Assembly (NCBI GenBank): GCA_017474045.1
Contig: JAFUHX010000057.1
Span: 1 to 64,000, forward strand
Reading direction: 5' to 3'
DNA from: Clostridia bacterium
GTDB lineage: Bacteria > Bacillota > Clostridia > Oscillospirales > Acutalibacteraceae
Length of the DNA: 64,000 nt
Shown: one piece after another, positions 44,567-53,220 of the stretch
Numbering within the stretch: the stretch's first letter is position 1
Layout of the letters: the number at the start of each line of letters is the position of its first letter
Notes under the pieces: generated by a model
Told to the model about the DNA's origin: nothing
Databases searched by the model: none
Seen by the model: only the letters and a program-made list of their open reading frames with translations
Program-made: the position numbers and the translations under genes

Positions 44567-45524
44567 ACAGAGCGCTCACCCTTTCTTTAACTGTTTCGCT
44601 TGAAATTCCGTTTTCTTTTGCTGAAAGAATCAGTTTAACGCTCTTGATCTCAGATCTTGCGGCAAGATAATAGGTATATATCGGATCAAAACCAAGGAAA
44701 ATAAACTTTGATTTTTTAATTTGAGTTAAAAGGTGCCTTTCAACCCATATTTCAAAGTCGGAATAGCTTTGCTTTAAAATTTCAACACACTCACTAAGAG
44801 GTGTTTTCTTAACAAATTCAAAAAAGCTCTGAGTACCTTCAGAAGCTGCTTTTGCTAACTCATCAGAAGAAAAAAGAGTCGTTTCTCCAAGAGCCTTTCG
44901 GCAGAAAGAAAGATTTTTTTCAAAACAAGAACAACGATATCCGATTTTCAGATCAGTTGCGGCAATAAAAAAATCTGAAGCCTGAAAAACAAGGTCATTC
45001 TCTTTTTTTCTGATTAATTCCCTCAGGAGCCTCAGCGCACCGCAATCAAGAATGATTTCAACATTCATTCCGCTTTTTGTTTCGTTAGCAACTTCAAATG
45101 CTTCTTTGGCACAGCTTCTGTATTTTTCATCAATCAGAGAAAAATCATGGCTTTCAACGGCCTTATCGAGCTTTTCAAGATCAATAGATGTGGGATAGCG
45201 GAAAAGGCTTTTAATTTCGGTATTTGAGAAATAACCTTTAATAGCCGCTTTGATATTAAAGAAATCATTTAAAACAGTAAACAGCAAAAGCTCATTTTCA
45301 TCATCAACAAGCTGAAAAATTAAATCTGAAAGTGTTTTTTCCTGAGCTTTTATTATTTCCGAAGTATTGCCCGAGTCAACAGCCCAATTCTTGCTTTTTA
45401 AAAAGCTGACAGCTGTTTCAAATGAATCGGTATGAGCAAGCTTCATAATTTCTTCAGCGGTGAGAAGATTTTTTTCTTTTGACCTGATTACTGCGACAGC
45501 AAAGGCATAATCATTTTTTATCAT
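44559..45524 (-). CDS. ntpC: V-type ATP synthase subunit C (d-type rotor adaptor)
   Basis: 321 aa, all helical, three-lobed. It links the central stalk to the membrane rotor ring. The N-terminal YAFAVAVIRSKEKNLLTAEEIMKLAH and later EWVERHL-like EIWVERHLLTQI region fit the family, which is poorly conserved in sequence; operon position settles it. Confidence 0.9.
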   Translation of the reverse strand: MIKNDYAFAVAVIRSKEKNLLTAEEIMKLAHTDSFETAVSFLKSKNWAVDSGNTSEIIKAQEKTLSDLIFQLVDDENELLLFTVLNDFFNIKAAIKGYFSNTEIKSLFRYPTSIDLEKLDKAVESHDFSLIDEKYRSCAKEAFEVANETKSGMNVEIILDCGALRLLRELIRKKENDLVFQASDFFIAATDLKIGYRCSCFEKNLSFCRKALGETTLFSSDELAKAASEGTQSFFEFVKKTPLSECVEILKQSYSDFEIWVERHLLTQIKKSKFIFLGFDPIYTYYLAARSEIKSVKLILSAKENGISSETVKERVSALYE

Positions 45525-45535
45525 AGCTACCTCCG

Positions 45536-46129
45536 TCAGTCTTTAAACAAAATCTCAGAAAGCATCTCTTTAATCAAACTCATTTTTTCATCAAAAACTG
45601 ACTTCAAGGTGCAATCAATTTCAAAATCACCATAATCGAGAATAAAGCCGTTTGGAATGTTTTTTGGTGTTTTTGAAATCTGAACAGCAGCCTTTTCATA
45701 AACCTCTGAATTGATTGAAATTTCAAATTTTGAAGGCAAACGAGCCAGATCCCGCGAGTTCAAATATAATATACATTCACCTTCGGCAACATATTTTACA
45801 CAAATTGCATGAAGGAAAGAGAAATATTTAGAATCATCGGCGTTTGCTATTTCTTCATACGCTGCTGAAACAATATCGTTTATAATTGCGTTTTTTGCCT
45901 CAAGATATCGGTTTCGGGTTATTGTGTCTGCATTTGACTTGGAAACAGAATTTCTTTGCTTAGCCTTTTCTTCAGCATCGGAAATAATTTTATCGGAAGC
46001 AATTTTACTCTCAGCTCTTGCTCTGGCTTTGATTTCTTCAGCTTCTTTTTCAGCGGTGCTTATTATTAAAGAACATTTTTCTTCGCTGTCTTGCGCAATC
46101 TTGCTGATTATTTTTTCAAGACCTGTCAC
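45536..46129 (-). CDS. ntpE: V-type ATP synthase subunit E (peripheral stalk)
   Basis: 197 aa. A long N-terminal helix rich in Ala/Glu/Lys (IISKIAQDSEEKCSLIISTAEKEAEEI...) and a globular C-terminal part that binds the head. With the G/H subunit it forms the stator stalks. 34 bases downstream of ntpK. Confidence 0.9.
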   Translation of the reverse strand: MTGLEKIISKIAQDSEEKCSLIISTAEKEAEEIKARARAESKIASDKIISDAEEKAKQRNSVSKSNADTITRNRYLEAKNAIINDIVSAAYEEIANADDSKYFSFLHAICVKYVAEGECILYLNSRDLARLPSKFEISINSEVYEKAAVQISKTPKNIPNGFILDYGDFEIDCTLKSVFDEKMSLIKEMLSEILFKD

Positions 46130-46163
46130 ATTCTCATCTCCTTTGAAGGATTTTGTGGAAAGC

Positions 46164-46637
46164 TTATCCTATTCTGTAAACAGAAATTATGGAAATAAGG
46201 AAGGGCAAAATTGCATAGAACTCAACAAGAGAAGCCATTGCAACTGCTCTGCCTGATTGGTCAGGCTTCTTGGCAACAAGACTGACACCTGCAACGGAAA
46301 CCTTTCCCTGATGAATAGCTGAAAAATAGCCGCCGATTGCAATGGGAAGACAAGCAGCAAAATAAAGAAGACCCAGATCCCATGAAATTTCAACAGGGTT
46401 ACCGCTGATTATTCCAGTCTTCACAAGAACAAAAAAAGCAACAATAAAGCCATAGAGACCTTGGGTTCCTGGAAGAAGCTGCAAAACAAGAACTTTGCCA
46501 AACATTGAGGGTTCCTCTGAAATCAAGCCGGCAGAAGCCTGTCCGGCAAGACCGACAGCTTTAGCTGAGCCTGCGCAGGCAAAAGCGGCAGCAAAGGCTG
46601 CACCTAACATTGCAATAGCCAAACCTAAATTAATCAT
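46164..46637 (-). CDS. ntpK: V-type ATP synthase subunit K (rotor proteolipid), Na+ type
   Basis: 157 aa from the ATG at 46637 behind AAGGAGG. A fused double-hairpin c-subunit with four membrane helices. The residues that bind Na+ in Enterococcus hirae NtpK are all present: L55, T58 and Q59 in LLPGTQGLYGF, Q110 in HQGKVSVAG and E139 in LVEFYAIL, plus the nearby Y62. Only the C-terminal hairpin carries the ion-binding Glu, as in V-type rather than F-type rings. This supports a Na+-translocating enzyme. It overlaps the ntpI 3' end by 8 bases. Confidence 0.95.
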   Translation of the reverse strand: MINLGLAIAMLGAAFAAAFACAGSAKAVGLAGQASAGLISEEPSMFGKVLVLQLLPGTQGLYGFIVAFFVLVKTGIISGNPVEISWDLGLLYFAACLPIAIGGYFSAIHQGKVSVAGVSLVAKKPDQSGRAVAMASLVEFYAILPFLISIISVYRIG

Positions 46638-48615
46638 TGATTGTTTCCTCCTTGAGTTTGAAATATTTTGAATTGATTTTAAACGGGGTGAAGCTCTTTC
46701 CTCCGCCCTCATAAAATTTTGAAAAGAACTCAACATATTGAAGACGGTTAGTGTGAACATAGGCACCAATTAAATTAATGGCAAAATTCACGCCATGACC
46801 GACAACAAAAATTAAAACAAAAATAAAAATGTTTTTGGGCATTGAAGCCAGAATATTAACAACCATGGCGATAACACCTGTTACAAGATTTAGGGCAAGA
46901 AGCCTTGAATAAGAAAGAATATCGCCAAGATAACCTGTTGTTATGCTGTAAACGCCATAAAGGCCTCCGCCAAGCTTGCCAAAAATATTTTTAGCGCTTC
47001 GCCCCGAGGTTAACACAATGAGAACTGCTCCTGCAATCAAAAGCTTTATTGCAGTTTCCGTTGCTTCTTCGCTGACAGGCTCAATAAAGTTTTTTCCAAC
47101 AACTGCCAGACCCGATACAAAAACATAAACCGGAACGCAATCACAGATTGCGCTGAAAAATTTTCGTTGACGACAAAGATTGAAGAATCTTATTGCCAGA
47201 CCGAAATACAAATGAATTATTCCCAACAAAAACGAAAAGAGAAGCATTTTTATGCTGTCTTGCTGTGGATTAAACCATAAAGCAAGTTCAGGTGGATTTT
47301 CGATTTTTAAAAATGTTCTGCATACTGTGGGAATCAAATCTCCGAACCAGCCGCCAAAAACTGCTCCCCAAACGGTTGTTGAAATTCCGCAATACAAAGC
47401 AAAATCAGCAAATCTTTTTGCGCCACCCGTAACTTTCAGTTTTAATTTTGCCACAAGAGAAAAAACAATCATTAAAATTCCGTAGCCGCCATCAGACAGC
47501 ATTAAGCCAAAAAGACCATAATAGAAAACAGACATTATGGGATTTGGGTCAACATCTTTATTTGAAACCGGTGAATACATTTCGGTAATGTTTTCAACAC
47601 CGGCAGCAAAAGAACTGTTTTTAACCAAAACCGGAACCTCGTTGTCTTCATAATCCGGCTCAAAGAACTCAATCTGCGCTCTGAAGCGCCTTTCAATTTC
47701 AAATTTGAGTTCTTCGCTTTCTCTTTCCGGCAAATAGCCTTCATAATAAATTACGTTTTCAGTTGCCGCAGAAAGAGAAATCGCTCTATATTTTTCAATG
47801 GTTACAAGACAAAAATCACACAAAAACCTTAGATTTTCGTATTCTTTGGCAAAGGAAGCAATTTCCAGACTGAGCTTTTCAATTTGTTCTTTAAGACCTT
47901 TTATTTCTTTTTCAAAAGCCGCTATTGCAACAGAGGGAATTTTCATCACAGCTGTGTTCGGCTTTGAAAAACCAATTTTTTCAAGAGCCGCTTCAGTCTT
48001 TTTCCCTTCGCTTTTATGACACATTAAAACGAAACAAGTCTGGAACGGTGAACTGCTTATAACCTGAATTTCAAGGCCAAAAGAAAATTCTTCATTTTCA
48101 GACAGCTTTTCTGAAATTTTTTCAGCTGAATAATCACCCTTCAATGTTCCGATAAAAATTGATGTTCCGGAGGTTGAACGACTGCCCAAAGGAATATCGA
48201 GCTTTTCCCAAGGTCTGATTTCGCCTATAATGGCTTCAATGTCGGCGGCTTCTTTTTCTAAGCCTTTAATTTTTTTATTAAGACAACAGATTTTATTTGC
48301 AACCACTTCAATCGCTTCAGCCTTCTGACAGAGAAGCTTATATTCTGAATAGTCTATTTCAGAATAGTCGCTGATTGAATCTAAAAAGCTCTTTTTAATT
48401 GAGCACGAATATTCAAGGAGGCTGACCGCTTCTTTCGCTTTTTCATATAATAGCTCATATTTTTCAACAGACGACTCTGTGTTTGTTTTTTTCAGCTTTT
48501 CATTGCAGATGTTTTTCAAATGAGTCACACCGGAAAGCTGAAGAAAATCTGTAAGCTTCTTTCTGTCTTCCAGAAGAGAAACAAGCTCAAAGCCAACAAG
48601 TTTTACTTTAGACAA
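46630..48615 (-). CDS. ntpI: V-type ATP synthase subunit I (a subunit)
   Basis: 661 aa. The N-terminal half is a soluble coiled-coil arm that holds the peripheral stalks; the C-terminal half (from about 360) has seven to eight membrane helices forming the ion half-channels. Signatures: FYGLFGLMLSDGGYGI and DILSYSRLLALNLVTGVIAMVVN, the latter containing the essential Arg facing the rotor, and GHGVNFAINLIGAYVHTNRLQYVEFFSKFYEGGG. Complete. Confidence 0.95.
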   Translation of the reverse strand: MSKVKLVGFELVSLLEDRKKLTDFLQLSGVTHLKNICNEKLKKTNTESSVEKYELLYEKAKEAVSLLEYSCSIKKSFLDSISDYSEIDYSEYKLLCQKAEAIEVVANKICCLNKKIKGLEKEAADIEAIIGEIRPWEKLDIPLGSRSTSGTSIFIGTLKGDYSAEKISEKLSENEEFSFGLEIQVISSSPFQTCFVLMCHKSEGKKTEAALEKIGFSKPNTAVMKIPSVAIAAFEKEIKGLKEQIEKLSLEIASFAKEYENLRFLCDFCLVTIEKYRAISLSAATENVIYYEGYLPERESEELKFEIERRFRAQIEFFEPDYEDNEVPVLVKNSSFAAGVENITEMYSPVSNKDVDPNPIMSVFYYGLFGLMLSDGGYGILMIVFSLVAKLKLKVTGGAKRFADFALYCGISTTVWGAVFGGWFGDLIPTVCRTFLKIENPPELALWFNPQQDSIKMLLFSFLLGIIHLYFGLAIRFFNLCRQRKFFSAICDCVPVYVFVSGLAVVGKNFIEPVSEEATETAIKLLIAGAVLIVLTSGRSAKNIFGKLGGGLYGVYSITTGYLGDILSYSRLLALNLVTGVIAMVVNILASMPKNIFIFVLIFVVGHGVNFAINLIGAYVHTNRLQYVEFFSKFYEGGGKSFTPFKINSKYFKLKEETIND

Positions 48616-48651
48616 AGCTCCACCTCCTTTTGATATTTTTAAGCAGGAAAA

Positions 48652-48963
48652 TTATTTTAAAATGCAGGTCTTTACCATTTCAATCAGTTCTCTATAGTTT
48701 TTTTCAGAGTCAGAAATCATTTTTCTTTCTCTTAAATCAGCCAATGTGTTGGCTTGTTTTACATATCCGTCTGCATCATCAATTGCCTTTCGGATAATTT
48801 CTTCAGCTTTTATATTCGCCTGATTAATTCTCTTTTCATAAATCACCTCAGCCTCAAGCTTTGCCTGAAGTCTGATTTCTTCAGCAATTTTGGTAGCTTT
48901 GGTTTCTTCTTTTTTTGCAACAGCTTCAGCTTTTAAAACTGCATTAATCATTTCAGCTGCCAA
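48652..48963 (-). CDS. V-type ATP synthase G/H-type stalk subunit
   Basis: 103 aa, one continuous Ala/Glu/Lys-rich coiled coil (AVLKAEAVAKKEETKATKIAEEI...). It pairs with subunit E in the peripheral stalk. Its start overlaps the 3' end of the kinase-like gene by 11 bases, coupling the two. Confidence 0.85.
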   Translation of the reverse strand: MAAEMINAVLKAEAVAKKEETKATKIAEEIRLQAKLEAEVIYEKRINQANIKAEEIIRKAIDDADGYVKQANTLADLRERKMISDSEKNYRELIEMVKTCILK

Positions 48964-50311
48964 AAGATATCACCTCTGATAAATAAATTATTCCCTGATT
49001 AAGAGTTGCTTGAACATCTGAAACAGAATTTTCAGCGCCTCTGAGACTTAAAGACACAATAAACAAAATCATAACCAAAATTATTGCCGCTATTATTGCC
49101 GCCAGCTTTTTAACATCAAGAGGGATCTCGGTATGAAGCGACTTGTTTTTCGGAACAGAGGTATAAGCAACTGCTTTACGGCGCTTAACCGGTTTTTTAT
49201 CTGAATCAAGATAGTCAAAGGGAGAAACATCGGGAACGGGAATTTCTTCATGAAGAGAAACGGGAAACTCAGGATATGAAATTTCTTCCGCCTTTTCTTC
49301 CTTGTATTCCACAACATCGGCAATGGCATCAGCCTCGTCACCTGTGGGAGCAGAATAGGAATATATATCGTCATATTCAGTCTCAGAAGCCGGCTTGTTT
49401 CTTAATGCGGCATTTAAATCTGAAAGCATTTGTTTCGGTGTCAGATATCTGTCAGTTTCTTTAAAAGCGCATGCCTTGGAAATTACCTTCATGAGCATAG
49501 GTGCTTGAGTTGCAGGTTCCGGAAAGCTCATTCCCAGACATCTGTTTTCTTTTGAACGGTTAAGACCGTTAAGAGTTACCTCCTGGGGATACTGTTCTGT
49601 AAAGGGAAGTCTTCCGCGATTTATGAGCATATAGAGAATCAGACCAAGAGAATAAGTGTCACTTGTGCAATTAATGCTGTCGTTTTTCAGATATTCGGGA
49701 GCCATATAGTGCTGCGTGCGCTTATAGGCAACGGAGGTTTTTGAAGGTTCAAGAAGACTGAAGGAGCCGAAGTCTCCAAGCTTGCAGACTCCTTTTGCGT
49801 CAAACAAAATGTTTTCAGGCTTAAGATTCGGATAAATATAGCCAAAATCGCGGCATCGAATAAGAGATTTGCAAATTTCTATTCCAAGTCTTATTGTTTC
49901 TTCAAGAGTAAAAGAAAATTCATTAAGAAGATCAGAAAGAGAACGCATTTCTTCAAGTCTTATGAGAATAATTTTTCCTTTTCCGTCTGAAGTCTCTCTG
50001 ACTTCAACATCTTCATATTTAACAAAGCGCTTTCCTCCGTCAGAGGTCTGAATGGTTTTGATGTTTCTTTTTATGTTTTCAATTATTTCATCAACATAAG
50101 CAGATTTGTCGTCTTTTTCAATTTCACCAAGAGGGTTAAAGCCCTTGCTTTCGCTTCTGTTGCTGTTTACTCTGATTGTTTTTAAAACACTTCTTGTTTT
50201 CTTTTGGTTTTCATCAACTGAAACGAGGGTATATACCCTTCCGTCTGTTCCTGTTCCGATACATTTTTCTGTGTTCCATTTTCCAAACACACCTTCAAAA
50301 GACTGAGCCAT
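48953..50311 (-). CDS. Ser/Thr kinase-like membrane protein, probable pseudokinase
   Basis: 452 aa. Kinase fold at residues about 12-310: Gly loop GTGTDGRVY (19-27), VAIK-type lysine K44, DFG at 180-182, APE at 204-206. The catalytic loop reads YPNLKPEN instead of HRDLKPEN, so the proton-accepting Asp is N162 (codon AAT at 49828-49826); the metal-binding N167 is kept. A linker, one membrane helix (about 405-425) and a short outer tail follow. PknB-type topology but no PASTA domains. ATP binding is likely; normal phosphotransfer is doubtful. It is the first gene of the V-ATPase operon and overlaps the stalk-subunit gene, so a regulatory role there is plausible. Confidence 0.85.
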   Translation of the reverse strand: MAQSFEGVFGKWNTEKCIGTGTDGRVYTLVSVDENQKKTRSVLKTIRVNSNRSESKGFNPLGEIEKDDKSAYVDEIIENIKRNIKTIQTSDGGKRFVKYEDVEVRETSDGKGKIILIRLEEMRSLSDLLNEFSFTLEETIRLGIEICKSLIRCRDFGYIYPNLKPENILFDAKGVCKLGDFGSFSLLEPSKTSVAYKRTQHYMAPEYLKNDSINCTSDTYSLGLILYMLINRGRLPFTEQYPQEVTLNGLNRSKENRCLGMSFPEPATQAPMLMKVISKACAFKETDRYLTPKQMLSDLNAALRNKPASETEYDDIYSYSAPTGDEADAIADVVEYKEEKAEEISYPEFPVSLHEEIPVPDVSPFDYLDSDKKPVKRRKAVAYTSVPKNKSLHTEIPLDVKKLAAIIAAIILVMILFIVSLSLRGAENSVSDVQATLNQGIIYLSEVISFGS

Positions 50312-50391
50312 TTAATTCATTCCTTTATGTTTAATTTATATTTTCAAGTAAAACTCAAGTTAAAACTGATAATTGTATATACTTAGTTTAT

Positions 50392-50400
50392 ATTATACCA
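50392..50400 (-). promoter_or_regulatory. Extended -10 promoter of the V-ATPase operon
   Basis: Minus strand TGG-TATAAT (50400-50392) with no good -35; about 80 bases ahead of the kinase-like gene. Confidence 0.4.
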
Positions 50401-50489
50401 TATATAGACAAAAAAAGCCACTTATTTATTTAATTAATTTGGTTTTTTCCGATAATTTTTTATTAAAATTTTTTAGAGAGGAAAGTGTA

Positions 50490-50518
50490 TTGACAATAAC
50501 GGATTAAACAGTTAAAAT
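50490..50518 (+). promoter_or_regulatory. Promoter of the DUF1292 gene
   Basis: TTGACA (50490-50495), 17-base spacer, TAAAAT (50513-50518). Confidence 0.7.
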
Positions 50519-50545
50519 ATAAACAGAAAAAAGGAGGCGGAAATT

Positions 50546-50887
50546 ATGAGCAAAGACAAAGATCTTATTGAAACAGAAGATGATTTTTTCAGCGAAAACG
50601 ACCTTATTACCGTTATTGATGACGACGGAAGAGAATATGTTTTTGAAGAATTGGACAGAATTGAGCTTGATAACGGCAAAAAGTATATTGCAGTTGTTCA
50701 GGTTCCTCAAAATGACGACGAGGTTCTCACTAACTCAAACGAAATGATCGTTCTTGAGGTTATTGAAAAAGGTGGCGAAAACTATCTTCTTAACATTGAA
50801 GACGAGGAAACAGAAGATGAAGTCGGCAAAATTTTCATCGAAAGACTTTCAGAAGAATACGGCTTCGAGTTTGATGAAGAAGAATAA
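50546..50887 (+). CDS. DUF1292 family acidic protein (YrzB-like)
   Basis: 113 aa; AAGGAGG ahead of the ATG. Very acidic, with the DUF1292 pattern ENDLITVIDDDGREYVFEEL, YIAVVQ and IEDEETEDEVGKIFIERL. Cytoplasmic, unknown function; in Firmicutes the gene is usually close to ireB (yrzL). Here ireB is about 4.5 kb away at 55.1 kb, with accessory DNA in between, so an ancestral neighbourhood may have been split. Confidence 0.85.
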   Translation: MSKDKDLIETEDDFFSENDLITVIDDDGREYVFEELDRIELDNGKKYIAVVQVPQNDDEVLTNSNEMIVLEVIEKGGENYLLNIEDEETEDEVGKIFIERLSEEYGFEFDEEE

Positions 50888-50914
50888 TTTTTGTTTTTTT
50901 GAATAAAATGTTTA

Positions 50915-51113
50915 TATCCTGCCGTGTTCGGTCACTTTGGCCGATATAACCCAACACCTATATTAAAGGAGAGACGCTCCGTTGAAAGATTGCAGACCTC
51001 CCAAGATTTATCGGTATATCCGGTAATGAGGACGAAGGGAGCGTGAAGTCAATGGGCTATCACCACCCTGCGAAGAGCAGGTTATACTACGGTCATCCCG
51101 GCATGGCGGGTGA
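50915..51113 (+). ncRNA. ssrS: 6S RNA
   Basis: About 200 nt closed by CCTGCCGTG (50918-50926) with CATGGCGGG (51102-51110). It contains firmicute-type 6S blocks: AACACCTATATTAAAGG on the 5' side, GGAGAGACGCTCC, and a 3' side with GGGAGCGTG and CACCACCCTGCG. The whole forms an irregular long rod with an open centre that mimics promoter DNA and holds the sigma-A polymerase. No ORF fits. A terminator follows directly. tmRNA, SRP RNA and RNase P RNA do not match in size or motifs. Confidence 0.8.
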
Positions 51114-51119
51114 ATTTAG

Positions 51120-51146
51120 CAGAGGTTTTCCTCTGTTATTTTTTTA
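51120..51146 (+). terminator. Terminator of the 6S RNA gene
   Basis: A 6-bp CAGAGG/CCTCTG stem with a T4 loop (51120-51125 with 51130-51135) and a long T-run. Confidence 0.8.
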
Positions 51147-51176
51147 TTTTCAGGGAAAAACAATAACGGTGATCAA

Positions 51177-51524
51177 ATGAAAAAGAAGCTTTGTTTTTTC
51201 GGCTTATTGACCGGACTTATTAACGCAGCTTTCGGAGCCGGCGGCGGTATTGTTTGCGTTTCCCTTTTGAAAAAAATGGGAATTGAACAAAAAAGAGCTC
51301 AGGCAACAACCGTTTGCGTTATTCTTCCGCTGACTGTTATAACCTCAACATTTTATTTATTAAAGGGCTATCTCAGCCTTTCAGACAGCTTTATTTATAT
51401 TCTGCCCGGTTTTTTTGGTTCTGTTCTCGGATCTTTGATTTTGAAAAAAATCAACAACGACTTTTTAGGAAAGCTTTTTTCGCTTTTCATGATATGGGCA
51501 GGACTAAGGATGATTTTCAGATGA
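51177..51524 (+). CDS. TSUP/TauE-SafE family transporter, N-terminal half
   Basis: 115 aa. Four membrane helices, with the TSUP signature GLINAAFGAGGGIVCVSLLKKMGI at the start and LPGFFGSVLGSLILKKI near the end. Equivalent to the first half of a full TauE/SafE (sulfite/anion exporter) protein. Its stop overlaps the start of the second half (ATGA). Confidence 0.85.
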   Translation: MKKKLCFFGLLTGLINAAFGAGGGIVCVSLLKKMGIEQKRAQATTVCVILPLTVITSTFYLLKGYLSLSDSFIYILPGFFGSVLGSLILKKINNDFLGKLFSLFMIWAGLRMIFR

Positions 51525-51877
51525 ATTTTCAACTAATCATTTTTTCTTTCCTTGCCGCAGTATTGGGCTCTATGGGTTTTGGCGGCGGAGCAATTCTGAT
51601 TATTTATCTGACAGCTATTGAAAATTTTCCTCAACTCAAAGCACAGGGAATAAATCTGATTTTTTTCATTCCATGCGCACTATTTGCAGCTTTAATTTAT
51701 TCGAAGCAAAAGCTTATTGAAAAGAAATTTCTTCCATGGCTGATTATTTTCGGCGCCGTTGGTGTCCTTCTGGGGCTTTGGATAATTGATTTTATCGACA
51801 CATCCCTTCTTTCAAAGCTATTTGGTTCTTTCCTTGTTATCATCGGTCTGAAAGGTATTTTTAAAAAGAAAAAATGA
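51521..51877 (+). CDS. TSUP/TauE-SafE family transporter, C-terminal half
   Basis: 118 aa from the ATG at 51521, which overlaps the stop of the first half. It repeats the family pattern: LAAVLGSMGFGGGAILIIYLT and the later LLGLWIIDFID. The two half-size proteins together equal one eight-helix TSUP carrier, so they probably work as a heterodimer exporting small anions. Substrate unknown. Confidence 0.85.
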   Translation: MNFQLIIFSFLAAVLGSMGFGGGAILIIYLTAIENFPQLKAQGINLIFFIPCALFAALIYSKQKLIEKKFLPWLIIFGAVGVLLGLWIIDFIDTSLLSKLFGSFLVIIGLKGIFKKKK

Positions 51878-51903
51878 GCTGTAATTAATATTTTACAGCT
51901 CAT
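51874..51903. terminator. Hairpin between convergent genes
   Basis: An 11-bp perfect stem (51874-51884 with 51893-51903); its first bases are the stop region of the TSUP gene. Confidence 0.6.
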
Positions 51904-51908
51904 AAATT

Positions 51909-52664
51909 TTAAGTATTAGCCCAATAAACCAAGGCGATTAAAACAAGAAGAAAAACTACAGCTTTAAGAATTCCCGAAAGGCAACCCCCTTTTTCGCTTT
52001 CATTATCAATTTTTTGACTGATTCTTTGAAGTTTTTCTGCTCTTTGATTAGGAGAAAGCAAGTATAATTTTTTAATCACACTCTTAACATAAAAATCTGA
52101 AGAACAAAATCTGAGAATTATATATTTCGGAATAAATAAAAACAAGTCAGGAAGAATAAGACCCCAATCTATAAAAAGAATAAATTTTTTCATAAGCTTC
52201 AGATATTTCTTTCGGTTTGTGACATAAATATCATCAAAGCTGATTTCGCCCTTACCTGACTCAACCTCAGCCTGAGGGAAAACAAGACAAACGGGAAAGA
52301 AATCGAAAAAGTCTGCAATTGAGCCATAGCAAAAGGCATATTCGCCCTCAAAGCAATCAACGGTAACATTTTGAAAATCAGATTTCAGCTTAAAAGTTGC
52401 ACAGCTGAAAGCCGCAGCTTCCGGTATTTTTTCAAGAAACTTTCGGGAAAGCTTATATATTATTCTATGAATAAGCTTTCCTTCTTTACAATCCTCCTCA
52501 AAGCCTTCAGCTAAATCAGGCGATGAAAACTCTGCGCTGAAAACAGACTCAGAAGAGCCGACAAAAACTTCAACGCTTGAATCAGGATCGATTGAATAGC
52601 TTTTACTGCCTGTTTTTATATTAAGCTTACATAAAGAACTATGATTTTTAAAAGTTATATACAT
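51909..52664 (-). CDS. Hypothetical protein with C-terminal membrane anchor
   Basis: 251 aa. A beta-rich first half (MYITFKNHSSLCKLNI..., YSIDPDSSVEVFVGSS), a hydrophobic stretch around 170-190 (FILFIDWGLILPDLFLFIPKYIILRF), a charged helix, and a terminal membrane helix (GILKAVVFLLVLIALVYW). I do not recognise a family. It lies 34 bases downstream of the YhcH-family gene on the same strand. Confidence 0.6.
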   Translation of the reverse strand: MYITFKNHSSLCKLNIKTGSKSYSIDPDSSVEVFVGSSESVFSAEFSSPDLAEGFEEDCKEGKLIHRIIYKLSRKFLEKIPEAAAFSCATFKLKSDFQNVTVDCFEGEYAFCYGSIADFFDFFPVCLVFPQAEVESGKGEISFDDIYVTNRKKYLKLMKKFILFIDWGLILPDLFLFIPKYIILRFCSSDFYVKSVIKKLYLLSPNQRAEKLQRISQKIDNESEKGGCLSGILKAVVFLLVLIALVYWANT

Positions 52665-52698
52665 CTCAGCCTCACAAGATTAAATTAAAATTCCTTTT

Positions 52699-53157
52699 TC
52701 AGACTTTAACTTTGACAACGATTTTTTTAACCGATGCCTTTTCTCCACCAAAGCAAAGACCGGGCTTATGAATATCTGAAGGAAAGAAAATTGCATATTC
52801 ACCCGCCTCAAGAACAAGTCTTCCTGCCTTATGATTATTTTTGAAAAACTCAATATCTTTTGCTGAGTCATAGCTGATTTCAGAAATTGCCTTTGAAACG
52901 CTCATAACATCCATAACTTCAATTCCGGAAACGATAAACTGAATATCGATATAATTTCTGTGACCTTCAAAAGAACCGTCTGATTCAAAATTTGAAATAT
53001 ATTCCTGAACAGAAGCAAAAACATTATCTCCGTCAATTTCGTATCGTCCCACGGGAAGATTTTCCTCAACAGCTCTTTTTATAAAGCTAAAGCTTTTTTC
53101 AAAATTTTTGTGGGTTTCAAAATATTTATTGCAATTATTTAAAGAATCAAAAATCAT
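52699..53157 (-). CDS. YhcH/YjgK/YiaL family protein (DUF386)
   Basis: 152 aa from the ATG at 53157 behind AGAGGGG. Cupin-like fold with the family's marks: EGHRNYIDIQFIVSGIEVM, LEAGEYAIFFPSDIHKPG and KKIVVKVKV. Members act on sugars such as sialic-acid pathway intermediates or as beta-galactosidase beta-type subunits; the activity here is unknown. Upstream lies hairpin array B. Confidence 0.88.
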   Translation of the reverse strand: MIFDSLNNCNKYFETHKNFEKSFSFIKRAVEENLPVGRYEIDGDNVFASVQEYISNFESDGSFEGHRNYIDIQFIVSGIEVMDVMSVSKAISEISYDSAKDIEFFKNNHKAGRLVLEAGEYAIFFPSDIHKPGLCFGGEKASVKKIVVKVKV

Positions 53158-53220
53158 AATATCCCCTCTGTTAACTAATTTAATTATCGAAATCATTATA
53201 TAGCAGGCAAAACAAAAAAT

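Noticed and set aside
50915..51113. tmRNA, SRP RNA or RNase P RNA
   Set aside because: No Ala-tRNA-like ends or tag frame, no SRP GGUG/GGAGG tip motif, and too short for RNase P; the long closed rod fits 6S RNA.
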